Shown here piece by piece: positions 44,598-53,562 of a stretch of DNA of 64,000 nucleotides. Within the stretch, counting starts at the first letter, position 1. The number at the start of each line of letters is the position of its first letter. Below the pieces are notes generated by a model. It had not been told where the DNA came from. It was given only the letters and a program-made list of their open reading frames with translations, and ran no database searches. The stretch comes from Burkholderiales bacterium (GTDB lineage: Bacteria; Pseudomonadota; Gammaproteobacteria; Burkholderiales; Burkholderiaceae_E), in contig JAIYCW010000081.1 in assembly GCA_027487815.1 (NCBI GenBank), positions 1 through 64,000 on the forward strand. The letters are read 5' to 3'. The position numbers and the translations under genes are program-made.

Positions 44598-45908
44598 ATG
44601 ACCGCGATTTTGTTCACCAATGTGCGCATCATAGATGGCACCGGCGCTGCGCCGTTTGCGGGCGAGATGCTGGTGCAAGGCAACCGCATCACCCAGATCG
44701 AGCGAGGCGCGCGGCGAATCAATGTGCAGGGCGCGACCACGATTGATGGTGCTGGAGCTACGCTGATGCCGGGCATGGTCGAAGCGCACACCCATTTTGC
44801 CTGGAATAATGCCGCCACTTTGGATGGCATTCAGGTGATGCCGACCGAAGAGCATGTGCTGTGGACTGCAGGCGTTGCCAAGCTTTACCTGGATCACGGC
44901 TGGACCTCATGCGTGGGCGCAGCAACTGCCAAGCCCCGCCTGGATGTGGTGGTGCGCAATGCCATCAATGAAGGGCTGATCAAAGGGCCGCGCTATCTTG
45001 CAGCGAGCCAGGAAATTACCGTGGCAGGCACCCTGGGCGACGACATGCTGCCGCACCTGCCCTACCCTGAATTCAGCTTCGGCCAAGTAGTGAGTGGCCC
45101 GGAAGAAATGCGCAAATGTGTGCGCATGTTCTTGAAGTATGGCGTCGACAGCATCAAGCTCAATTTGTCGGGTGACAACTTCGTGGCTGGCGCCGATGCC
45201 AAAACCACCTGGATGAGCGATGAAGAAGTCGCGATTGCCGTCAAGGAAACTCATCTGCGCGGCAAGAAGGTGACTGTGCACGCCCGCTCCTGCGAATCGA
45301 TCAAGCAGGCGCTGCGCCACAACTGCGACAACATCTATCACACCAGCTACACCGATGAAGAAGCGCTTGACATGCTCGAGGCTCACAAGCACCGCATCTT
45401 CACCGCCCCGGGATTGTCGGTGATCGTCAAGCTGCTTTATGAAGGCGATCAAGTTGGCATCTCGCATCAAAAGGCCATAGCGATGGGCTATGCCGAAGAG
45501 CTCGAAGCTGCAGAAAAAAGTCTGCGCGCAATGCACAAGCGCGGTGTGCGAATCTTGCCGGGTGGAGACTACGGATTTGCCTGGGCCAAGCATGGTGAAA
45601 ATGCGACCGACCTCCAGTATCTGGTGAAGTATGCCGGCATGACACCGATGGAAGCATTGGTCTCGGCCACGCAATGGGGTGGTCAAATGATGCAGGCCGG
45701 GCTGCCAGCCAATCATCAGCTGGGCATGCTCCAGGCAGGCTATCTCGCCGACTGCCTGTTGGTGGATGGCGATCCGTTGGCTGATCTCTCGATCCTGCAA
45801 CACAAGAAGAATCTGCTGGCCATCATGAAAGATGGTGTGTTCCACAAGGCCCCTGAGCTTCGCGGCAACGCCGGGCGCACACGCTGGTCGCTGGGAGCTG
45901 CGGCCTGA
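44598..45908 (+). CDS. Amidohydrolase (COG1228), copy 2
   Basis: 436 residues, start ATG after AGGAG. The same motifs as copy 1: MVEAHTHFAWNN, VTVHARSCES, NIYHTSYTDEE, LPGGDYGFAW and LLVDGDPLADLS. The N-terminal 130 residues are nearly the same as copy 1, the loop after EYIAGL/DNFVAGA differs. The pair may be two subunits or act on two related substrates. Confidence 0.88.
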   Translation: MTAILFTNVRIIDGTGAAPFAGEMLVQGNRITQIERGARRINVQGATTIDGAGATLMPGMVEAHTHFAWNNAATLDGIQVMPTEEHVLWTAGVAKLYLDHGWTSCVGAATAKPRLDVVVRNAINEGLIKGPRYLAASQEITVAGTLGDDMLPHLPYPEFSFGQVVSGPEEMRKCVRMFLKYGVDSIKLNLSGDNFVAGADAKTTWMSDEEVAIAVKETHLRGKKVTVHARSCESIKQALRHNCDNIYHTSYTDEEALDMLEAHKHRIFTAPGLSVIVKLLYEGDQVGISHQKAIAMGYAEELEAAEKSLRAMHKRGVRILPGGDYGFAWAKHGENATDLQYLVKYAGMTPMEALVSATQWGGQMMQAGLPANHQLGMLQAGYLADCLLVDGDPLADLSILQHKKNLLAIMKDGVFHKAPELRGNAGRTRWSLGAAA

Positions 45909-45922
45909 AAGCCCCCCTCAAT

Positions 45923-46930
45923 ATGGCGAGCATTGATCTGCAAAACAAAACTGATACGCCGGCGCTGCCCCGGGCCTGGATCCCTTATGGATTGCGGCCC
46001 TGGCAGGCGCTGCTTTGGGTGATTGGCCTGAGCGTGCTGGGAGTTTTTATCATTTGGGCACTTGCCTCCAACGCACGCCTGTTCTTCACGACTCTTCTGA
46101 ATAGCCTCACTCTTGCTGGGCTCTATTTCCTGGTGGCCAGTGGCTTCACATTGGTGTTCGGCTTGATGCGCAACGTCAATCTTGCCCACGGCTCGCTGTA
46201 TCTTTTGGGGGCGTACTGCGGCTGGGTGGCTGGTGAGCACACAGGCTCCTGGACGATTGCTGTCATTGTCGGGTTTTTGGTCGCGGCGCTTACCGGGCTG
46301 TTGCTACAGCTCTTGGTGTTTCGCTTTATGCAAGGCCAGGACTTGCGCCAAACCCTGGTCACCATCGGCATATCGATTGTGATTGCAGACATCATGCTGT
46401 GGATCTGGGGCGCAGAAATCTATACTTTTTCCCCGCCGCGCTGGATGTTTGGATCTGTTGCCTTGCCACTGGTTGAGGCTTATCCCACCTATCGGCTATT
46501 GCTGATGGTGGGTGCGATATCAATTGGCCTATTGCTGTGGTTGTTTCTGGCACGTACCCGCATCGGCATGATGATTCGCGCTGGAGTGGATGATCGCGCA
46601 ATGCTCGCCGCGGCTGGCGTGAATGTGCAACTTGTATTTGCCATCACATTCGCCGTGGGGGCGGGACTTGCGGGCCTTGGAGGCGTGATTGGCGGCTCGG
46701 CTTTGTCGATTTCTCCCGGAGAAGACACGCGCTACCTGCTGGCTTCACTCATGGTGGTGATTGTGGGTGGCATGGGCAGTGTGCCAGGCGCTGCGATTGG
46801 CGCAATATTGATTGCCACGGCCGAGCAATACGGGCAGGCCTATGCGCCCACCTACGGCATTGTGTTTACCTTTGTGATTATGGCCGCTGCCCTGGCCTTC
46901 AGGCCTCAGGGCCTGCTCGGAAGAAAGTAA
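45923..46930 (+). CDS. Branched-chain amino-acid-type ABC permease (LivH-like)
   Basis: 335-residue inner-membrane subunit, about eight helices. LivH-type signatures: NSLTLAGLYFLVASGFTLVF, MRNVNLAHGSLYLLGAYCGW, and the coupling region RTRIGMMIRAGVDDRAMLAAAGVNV. It follows copy 2 of the amidohydrolase by 14 bases. First subunit of a complete importer (45923-52663). Confidence 0.92.
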   Translation: MASIDLQNKTDTPALPRAWIPYGLRPWQALLWVIGLSVLGVFIIWALASNARLFFTTLLNSLTLAGLYFLVASGFTLVFGLMRNVNLAHGSLYLLGAYCGWVAGEHTGSWTIAVIVGFLVAALTGLLLQLLVFRFMQGQDLRQTLVTIGISIVIADIMLWIWGAEIYTFSPPRWMFGSVALPLVEAYPTYRLLLMVGAISIGLLLWLFLARTRIGMMIRAGVDDRAMLAAAGVNVQLVFAITFAVGAGLAGLGGVIGGSALSISPGEDTRYLLASLMVVIVGGMGSVPGAAIGAILIATAEQYGQAYAPTYGIVFTFVIMAAALAFRPQGLLGRK

Positions 46931-46934
46931 GCGC

Positions 46935-48086
46935 ATGGCAGGCTCCCAATGGCGTAGCGCCATGAACTCTGGATCAGCGGCCCGCGCGCGAATGATGATT
47001 TCGCATCGGGCACAAGCTTTTGCTGACGCCAAGCAAAGTCCAGCCCCCGTCAGCACAGACGGCCTGCCGGACTACAGCGACCAGGATGCGCCTGGGTGGC
47101 TGAAGTGGATGTGGCAGCGCGTCGGCGCCCGGCATGTACTGATTCTTCTGGCCCTGATCATTTACCCGTTTGTGGCCAGCCCGTTTTTCACCTTTCAGGT
47201 CGCTGCCCAGTCGCTCGTGCTGGGCATCATCGCCTTGTCGCTCACCTTCCTTGGAGGCTATGGCGGCATGGTGTCGCTCGCGCAATGGACTATTGCCGGA
47301 GCTGCGGGCTATGCGGTCAGCATCTTTGGCTTCAGCTCGGTGGGCGAAATCAGTTTGAACTGGCCTTGGTGGCTGGCGGTCATCCTTGCTATCAGCATCG
47401 CGACGCTGTTTGGCACCCTGATTGGCTGGCTCGCGGTGCGCACCGAGGGCATCTACACCATCATGATCACACTCGCGGTTGGCGTAGCGTTCTACTACCT
47501 TACCTTGCAAAACCACACGATTTTTCACGGCTTTCAGGGCTTTTCGAAAGTGGCCGCGCCGAAGTTCTGGGGTGTGGATTGGCAATCACCCGTGCCGTTC
47601 TATTTCATGTCATTGGTGTTTTCTCTGGCTGCCTATTTCTGGGTCAAGTACCTGATCCGCAGCCCTTATGGGATTGCCCTGCAGGGGGTGCGCGATAACC
47701 CTCGTCGTATGAACTCTCTGGGATTTAATGTAAGCGCCATTCGTGTGATGGCCTATGTGATCGCTTCGTTTTTGGCTGGCGTGGGAGGTGTGTTGATCAC
47801 CTGGTACAACAGCCTGATCACGCCCAGCACCATCAATACCGGGCCGATGATTGCGGTGCTGATCATCGCTGTGATGGGTGGCATGAGCCATCCGATTGGG
47901 GCATTTATTGGCGCTTTGATTTATGTGTTGCTACAAAATTTCGCCATTGATCTGGTGGATCGCGAACGATTCAACCTGGTGATTGGCGGCGTGTTTCTTG
48001 CCATCGTGTTGTTCTCCCCCGATGGCTTGATTGGGATCTGGAAGAAGCTGCGTGCGCGCTTTACGCAGCCTCCCCAGCGGTGGTAG
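46935..48086 (+). CDS. Branched-chain amino-acid-type ABC permease (LivM-like)
   Basis: 383 residues; a cytoplasmic N-terminal extension of about 60 residues precedes the membrane helices. Signatures: LGIIALSLTFLGGYGGMVSLAQ, and IRSPYGIALQGVRDNPRRMNSLGFNVSAIR (coupling region, quoted in part as GVRDNPRRMNSLG). Partner of the LivH-like subunit, 4 bases after it. Confidence 0.92.
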   Translation: MAGSQWRSAMNSGSAARARMMISHRAQAFADAKQSPAPVSTDGLPDYSDQDAPGWLKWMWQRVGARHVLILLALIIYPFVASPFFTFQVAAQSLVLGIIALSLTFLGGYGGMVSLAQWTIAGAAGYAVSIFGFSSVGEISLNWPWWLAVILAISIATLFGTLIGWLAVRTEGIYTIMITLAVGVAFYYLTLQNHTIFHGFQGFSKVAAPKFWGVDWQSPVPFYFMSLVFSLAAYFWVKYLIRSPYGIALQGVRDNPRRMNSLGFNVSAIRVMAYVIASFLAGVGGVLITWYNSLITPSTINTGPMIAVLIIAVMGGMSHPIGAFIGALIYVLLQNFAIDLVDRERFNLVIGGVFLAIVLFSPDGLIGIWKKLRARFTQPPQRW

Positions 48087-48155
48087 GAGATCGTTGATGG
48101 TTGATGTGTTTTTTGATCCATTGTTCATTGGTTAAAACTCTAAAGGAGGAGCTCT

Positions 48156-49421
48156 ATGGAACCTATCAAACGTGTGTTTAGCAAGTCGGCATTGGCCAGC
48201 GCAGTTACCCTGGCCCTCGGGCTTGGTGCCAGCGCTGGTGTGATGGCACAAGATGTCCTGAAGGTTGGCCTGTTGGCTACCCTTGAGGGGCCCTTCGCAG
48301 CAGGCGGCGCAGATGGCATGCGCGGCGCTGAGCTCGCGCTCAAGCAGCGCAACGGCATGGCCGGTGGCAAGAAGATTGAGTTCGTCAAAGGCTCATCCAA
48401 TGCCAATCCTGATGTGGCTGTGAATGCCACTCGCAAGCTGGTGGAGCAGGACAAAGTACAGATCATGATCGGGCCGCTATCGGGCGGCGAAGGCATTGCG
48501 GTCAAGAACTATTCCAAATCGCAGCCTGGCATTACGTTTATCAATGGCTCGTCTGGCGCACAGGGCACAACCCTGGTGGATCCATCGCCCAATTTTTTCC
48601 GCTTCAACACCGAGGGTGCGCAGTGGATGGTGGGCTTGGGTGACTATGCCTTCAAGGACAAGGGCTACAAGCGGATGGCCCTCATTTCCGAGGACTACTC
48701 CTTCCCCTATTCGCAGGTGCAAGGCTTCATGGCCGGCTTTTGTAAAGCCGGTGGCAAGATGGTAGACAAGGTCTGGGTGCCGCTCGGTACCAAGGACTAT
48801 GCCTCGGCGATTGCCAAGCTGCCACGCGATGTGGATGCCTTGCTGGTGGTGCTGGGCGGTTCGGATGCGGTGAACTTTCTGACCCAGTATGAGCAGGCTG
48901 GTGGCAACAAGCCCATCATCGGCGGCACCATCACTGTGGACCAAACCGTGCTGAGCTTCCGTGGTCGTCGTCCTGAAGCGATTGTGGGCACCCCCACAGC
49001 CGGCCCAATGGCTGACTCACTCGACACCCCCGAGTGGAAAGCCTTTGTGAATGACTACAAAGCCACTTTCAAGGATGGTTTTCCCACACCTTCGCTGTTT
49101 GCTTTCCTCTATTACATCAACACCAAGGCAGCCCTGGATGCCCTGGATGCTGTGAAAGGCGATTTGTCAAACAATCAGGCGGCCTATCGTGCTGCACTGG
49201 CCCGCAACGTGGTGAAAACACCGGTGGGTGATTACACCGTGGATAGCAACCGCAATGCGATTGGTCCTAACTTCATCACTGAAGTGGCCAAGGGGCCTGA
49301 CGGCAAGTTCTTCAACAAGGTGGTTCGTAAAGTCGACAAAGTGGATCAGACCCTGAATCTCGGCAAGGCCGAATTCGACAAGATGGGCTTGGGCACACGC
49401 GACAATCCTGACTGCAAATAA
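48156..49421 (+). CDS. ABC substrate-binding protein, LivK/peripla_BP_6 type
   Basis: 421 residues with a signal peptide (ASAVTLALGLGASAGVMAQ). Type I periplasmic binding fold: LKVGLLATLEGPFAAGGADG, ELALKQRNGMAGGKKIEFV and DKVQIMIGPLSGGEG. An almost perfect ribosome site (AAAGGAGG) precedes the ATG, so strong translation is expected, as is usual for binding proteins. The ligand may be an amide or aromatic acid rather than an amino acid, given the neighbours. Confidence 0.92.
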   Translation: MEPIKRVFSKSALASAVTLALGLGASAGVMAQDVLKVGLLATLEGPFAAGGADGMRGAELALKQRNGMAGGKKIEFVKGSSNANPDVAVNATRKLVEQDKVQIMIGPLSGGEGIAVKNYSKSQPGITFINGSSGAQGTTLVDPSPNFFRFNTEGAQWMVGLGDYAFKDKGYKRMALISEDYSFPYSQVQGFMAGFCKAGGKMVDKVWVPLGTKDYASAIAKLPRDVDALLVVLGGSDAVNFLTQYEQAGGNKPIIGGTITVDQTVLSFRGRRPEAIVGTPTAGPMADSLDTPEWKAFVNDYKATFKDGFPTPSLFAFLYYINTKAALDALDAVKGDLSNNQAAYRAALARNVVKTPVGDYTVDSNRNAIGPNFITEVAKGPDGKFFNKVVRKVDKVDQTLNLGKAEFDKMGLGTRDNPDCK

Positions 49422-49451
49422 GCCATCACCACTCACCCGACCACCACATTC

Positions 49452-50285
49452 ATGGCTTCCATCTCATCATTGCCAGTTTCGCGTGCCGCTTCCCGCCCTA
49501 TGGCGTCGGCAAGCGCAGGTGCCAAGCGTTTTGAATTGGCCACTGGCAATGCGCTCGAACTCTCGGGTTTAACCCGGGCGTTTGGTGCGCTCAAGGCAAT
49601 TGATGATGTGAGCTTTGATGTGGCGGCCGGCGAGCGGCATGCGGTATTGGGTTCCAACGGAGCCGGCAAGACCACGTTGTTTAACGTGATCACCGGCGAC
49701 TTTCCGGCCACCTCCGGCACGGTGCGCTTTTTTGGGGAAGACGTGACCACGCTCCCCCCCTACGAGCGTATCCGCCGGGGCTTGCGCCGGACCTATCAAA
49801 TCTCGTTGCTCTTCAAGGAATTGAGCGTGCGGGATAACTTGTTTTTATCGGCGCGCGGTGTGGCCAACGGACGATTCAGCTTGATGCGAGCCAAGGCCTC
49901 GGAGCCAAGCCGCATCGCTACTGAAGAAGTCTTGGAACGCGTGCGCTTGAGCCATATCGCCAATGAGCTGGTGGGTAATCTGGCGCATGGCCAGCAACGC
50001 CAACTTGAAATTGGTATGGCACTGGCGGGCGCCCCACGGCTGATCCTCTTTGATGAACCTGCGGCAGGCCTTTCCCCGGCCGAGCGCCGCGAACTGGTCG
50101 CTTTGTTGCAAAGTTTTCCAAAACATATGGGCTTTGTGATCATTGAGCATGATCTGGATATTGCGCTGCGGGTGTCCGAACGCGTCACGATCATGCACAA
50201 CGGCAAACTGCTCAAGCAAGGCACTCCGGAGCAGATTGAAAATGATCCGCAGGTGCAAGCCATTTACATGGGCGAGAAACACTGA
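49452..50285 (+). CDS. ABC ATPase, LivG-like
   Basis: 277 residues. Walker A GSNGAGKTT, the Q-loop region RRTYQISLLFKELSVRDN, signature NLAHGQQRQLEIGMALAG and Walker B LILFDEPAAGLSPAERR, then IEHDLDIALRVSERV. It shares one base with the start of the fused gene downstream. Confidence 0.94.
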   Translation: MASISSLPVSRAASRPMASASAGAKRFELATGNALELSGLTRAFGALKAIDDVSFDVAAGERHAVLGSNGAGKTTLFNVITGDFPATSGTVRFFGEDVTTLPPYERIRRGLRRTYQISLLFKELSVRDNLFLSARGVANGRFSLMRAKASEPSRIATEEVLERVRLSHIANELVGNLAHGQQRQLEIGMALAGAPRLILFDEPAAGLSPAERRELVALLQSFPKHMGFVIIEHDLDIALRVSERVTIMHNGKLLKQGTPEQIENDPQVQAIYMGEKH

Positions 50286-52663
50286 TGGCCTGGTTCAAGC
50301 GCTCATCATCCGGTCCACCGCAAGGCGAGGCACTTCGCATTGAAAACCTGAATGGCCATTATGGGCGCGCTCACGCCTTGCAGGATGTGTCCATCACGCT
50401 CGACCATGGCGTGCTCGCAGTTGTGGGCCGCAATGGCATGGGTAAGACCACACTTTGTAATGCCATCACCGGTTTAGTGCCCTCGACCGGCACGATCCGT
50501 GTGCATGGTCAAGCTATTCATGGCCTGAACCCCAATCAGGTGACCGCCCGGGGCGTAGCTTATGTACCGCAAGGTCGCCGGGTATGGCCCTCGCTTAGCG
50601 TGGATGAGCATTTGCGCCTGGTGGCCAAACGCGATGCACGATGGAACATCGAGCGTGTTTACACCACCTTCCCCAGGCTGGCTGAGCGCAAGGGCAATGG
50701 CGGTGCACAGCTTTCCGGAGGCGAACAACAGATGCTCGCCATCGCGCGGGCTTTGCTCCTTGACCCTCAGCTTCTGGTGATGGATGAGCCTACGGAAGGC
50801 CTGGCTCCGGTGATTGTCCAGCAAGTTGCAGACATGCTCCGCACACTGGCGGCACAGGGTGACATCTCGGTGTTGCTGATTGAGCAAAACCTCGGTGTGG
50901 CGATGAGTGTCGCTGATGATATTGCGGTGATGGTCAATGGCCGTATTGTCAATCGCATGCCAGCCAGTCAACTCGCTGCAGATACCGATTTGCAGCAGCG
51001 CTTGCTTGGCGTCAAGTCTGGCGGGCATAGCGAAGAACCTGATGAAATTGCTGGAATCGACGCTCCGGGCCTGAACGCCAATACAGCTGAAGATGATGCG
51101 CAGGTGCGCGTCTTTACGATCAAACGCGCAGCTGATGCAGATACCCCTGCTGGCCCTTCGATGGCCCCCGGCCCCGGCAATGACACGCTCGGCTCAACCC
51201 TGGACAACCAGCCTTCACGCACCGTTCGCAGTTTTAATCGCTGGAATAGTGCAGACCCCAGCCAGGACGCACCTCGCGATCGCTTGCTGGAAGGCCGCTC
51301 CACAGCTAGCGGATCCGCCCCTGATTTTGACGCGGCCTCCGAGGCACTTTCGGCTAGTGGCAAGCTCGGCCGGGTGGTGGAGTTTCCGGTCGCTGCAAGC
51401 CTGCGGCGTGCTGCTTATGTTGTGGGCACCTTCGATACCAAAGGCAAAGAGCTTTTTTACCTGCGCAATTGCCTGGAGAAGTTGGGTCTGCGAGCGGTAA
51501 CGGTGGATGTTTCCACTTCCGGCAAGCCTTCGCCCGCGATGGTGCATCCTCGCGAAATTGCTCGCTATCACCCCAAGGGTGAGCGGGCCGTATTCACCGG
51601 AGACCGAGGCAGCGCAGTGAGCGAAATGGCGGTGGCACTCGAACACTTCGTGCTGACCCGACATGATCTTGGCGGCATGCTTTCTGCTGGCGGTTCAGGT
51701 GGCACAGCATTGGTGAGCCCGGCCATGCGCGCGCTGAGCATCGGTGTGCCCAAGATGATGGTCTCAAGCGTGGCCTCAGGCGATGTCAAGCCGTATGTTG
51801 GCCCTAGCGATATCTGCATGATGTATTCGGTCACCGATGTCAGTGGCATCAACCGCATTTCAGAGAAAGTGCTGGCCAACGCAGCCCATGCGATGGCGGG
51901 TATGTTGGCTTACAGCTCGCAGATCACTGAGCAAAGTCATAGCAAGCAGGCGATAGCGCTGAGCATGTTTGGCGTCACCACCCCTTGCGTCCAGGCTGCC
52001 GCCAAGCAGCTGGAAGAGCGTTATGACTGCCTGGTGTTTCATGCCACGGGCACCGGCGGCCAATCCATGGAAAAGCTGGTCGACTCTGGCCTGATTTCAG
52101 GGGTGCTCGACATCACCACCACCGAGGTGTGCGATGACATTGTGGGCGGCGTGCTGACTGCCGGGCCCGAGCGCTTTGATGCCATCATTCGCACCCGAGT
52201 GCCATATGTGGCGTCTTGCGGCGCACTTGATATGGTGAATTTCTGGGCTTACGACACGGTGCCCGCAAAGTTTCAAGGCCGCAATCTCTATAAGCACAAC
52301 GCCAACGTCACCTTGATGCGAACCACGCTTGAGGAATGTCAGCGTATCGGCCGGTTCATCGTCGATAAGCTCAACCGCATGGATGGCCCGGTGCGGTTTC
52401 TGATTCCTGACAAGGGTGTGTCAGCCCTGGACCAGGAAGGAAAACCCTTTTGGGATCCTGCGGCCGACAAAGCCTTGTTTGATGTGATCACCCAAAACTT
52501 CAAGACAGGGCCGCGCCGCAAGTTGATTCGATTGCCCCTGCACCTGAACGACCCTGAATTTTCCGATGCCTTGGTTATGCACTTCAATGAAGTGATGGCC
52601 GAGAGCAAACCCAATAGTTACTCATCCTCCAAAGACTCTGCCCATGCCTCGTATCGCTCGTAA
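50285..52663 (+). CDS. Fusion: LivF-type ABC ATPase plus Tm-1-like (UPF0261) domain
   Basis: 792 residues. The N-terminal part (1-240) is a complete LivF-like ATPase: Walker A GRNGMGKT at 48-55, signature LSGGEQQM, Walker [14 protein letters not shown], and [15 protein letters not shown] low-complexity acidic/Ser/Pro linker (240-370) leads to the UPF0261/Tm-1-like domain (about 375-792): [20 protein letters not shown], then [17 protein letters not shown] and [20 protein letters not shown]. In plant Tm-1 this domain binds ATP and is followed by the TIM-barrel domain encoded here by the next gene. The frame is continuous, so this is a real fusion unless there is a sequencing error. Confidence 0.92.
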   Translation: MAWFKRSSSGPPQGEALRIENLNGHYGRAHALQDVSITLDHGVLAVVGRNGMGKTTLCNAITGLVPSTGTIRVHGQAIHGLNPNQVTARGVAYVPQGRRVWPSLSVDEHLRLVAKRDARWNIERVYTTFPRLAERKGNGGAQLSGGEQQMLAIARALLLDPQLLVMDEPTEGLAPVIVQQVADMLRTLAAQGDISVLLIEQNLGVAMSVADDIAVMVNGRIVNRMPASQLAADTDLQQRLLGVKSGGHSEEPDEIAGIDAPGLNANTAEDDAQVRVFTIKRAADADTPAGPSMAPGPGNDTLGSTLDNQPSRTVRSFNRWNSADPSQDAPRDRLLEGRSTASGSAPDFDAASEALSASGKLGRVVEFPVAASLRRAAYVVGTFDTKGKELFYLRNCLEKLGLRAVTVDVSTSGKPSPAMVHPREIARYHPKGERAVFTGDRGSAVSEMAVALEHFVLTRHDLGGMLSAGGSGGTALVSPAMRALSIGVPKMMVSSVASGDVKPYVGPSDICMMYSVTDVSGINRISEKVLANAAHAMAGMLAYSSQITEQSHSKQAIALSMFGVTTPCVQAAAKQLEERYDCLVFHATGTGGQSMEKLVDSGLISGVLDITTTEVCDDIVGGVLTAGPERFDAIIRTRVPYVASCGALDMVNFWAYDTVPAKFQGRNLYKHNANVTLMRTTLEECQRIGRFIVDKLNRMDGPVRFLIPDKGVSALDQEGKPFWDPAADKALFDVITQNFKTGPRRKLIRLPLHLNDPEFSDALVMHFNEVMAESKPNSYSSSKDSAHASYRS

Positions 52664-53480
52664 AGACATCCTTTCCAAATTCCGCAAGATGATCAAAGCG
52701 GGAAAACCCATCATCGGTGGTGGTGCTGGCACCGGCTTATCCGCGAAATGCGAAGAAGCGGGCGGCATCGACCTGATCGTGATTTACAACTCGGGCCGCT
52801 ATCGCATGGCGGGCCGGGGCTCGCTCGCCGGTCTGCTGGCCTATGGCAACGCCAACGAAATCGTGGTCGACATGGCCAAGGAGGTCCTGCCCGTGGTGCA
52901 ACACACGCCGGTGTTGGCCGGGGTCAACGGCACCGATCCTTTCATGATTCGCGATAGCTTTTTGCGCCACCTGATTGAGCTCGGTTTCTCGGGGGTGCAA
53001 AACTTCCCCACGGTCGGCCTGATTGATGGCAACTTTCGCAAGAATCTCGAAGAAACCGGGATGGGTTATGGCCTCGAGGTCGACATGGTGCGAGCCGCCT
53101 CCGAGCTCGATTTGCTAACAACACCCTATGTGTTTGATGAGCAAAGTGCGATGGACATGACACGGGCTGGAGCCGACATTCTCGTGCCGCACCTCGGGCT
53201 GACAACAGGCGGCGCCATCGGTGCAGAAACCGCCTTGACGCTCAAGGATTGCCCCGCGCTCATCAATCGCTGGGCCAATGCCGCACGCAAGGTCCGCAAG
53301 GATGTGATCGTGTTGTGTCATGGGGGGCCGATTGCCACACCTGACGACGCCAGGTACATCCTGGAGCAATGCCCGGAGGTGCACGGCTTTTATGGCGCAT
53401 CGAGCATGGAACGCCTACCGACGGAAGTTGCCTTGAAAGCCACCACTGAGGCGTTCAAGGCCATCAAGCGCAAGAAATGA
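52644..53480 (+). CDS. TIM-barrel PEP-hydrolase-family protein (Tm-1 C-terminal homologue)
   Basis: 278 residues; the start ATG lies within the last 20 bases of the fused gene. Motifs of the PEP_hydrolase family: [56 protein letters not shown] and [18 protein letters not shown]. The family is isocitrate-lyase/PEP-mutase-like in fold, and the reaction is not established. Adjacency with the Tm-1-like domain mirrors the eukaryotic two-domain protein. Confidence 0.9.
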   Translation: MPRIARKDILSKFRKMIKAGKPIIGGGAGTGLSAKCEEAGGIDLIVIYNSGRYRMAGRGSLAGLLAYGNANEIVVDMAKEVLPVVQHTPVLAGVNGTDPFMIRDSFLRHLIELGFSGVQNFPTVGLIDGNFRKNLEETGMGYGLEVDMVRAASELDLLTTPYVFDEQSAMDMTRAGADILVPHLGLTTGGAIGAETALTLKDCPALINRWANAARKVRKDVIVLCHGGPIATPDDARYILEQCPEVHGFYGASSMERLPTEVALKATTEAFKAIKRKK

Positions 53481-53507
53481 TGGGCACATGTTTTGGCGAG
53501 TGCCCAT
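53480..53507 (+). terminator. Stem-loop at the end of the TIM-barrel gene
   Basis: ATGGGCAC and GTGCCCAT form a perfect 8-bp stem with a 12-base loop, starting at the stop codon. A T-run does not follow directly, so termination may be incomplete; it probably marks the end of the main transport-breakdown unit. Confidence 0.5.
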
Positions 53508-53562
53508 CCAGGAAGTTGTTTATTCATTTGAAGTCATCGGATTTGTTGACAGGAGCTAGTTC

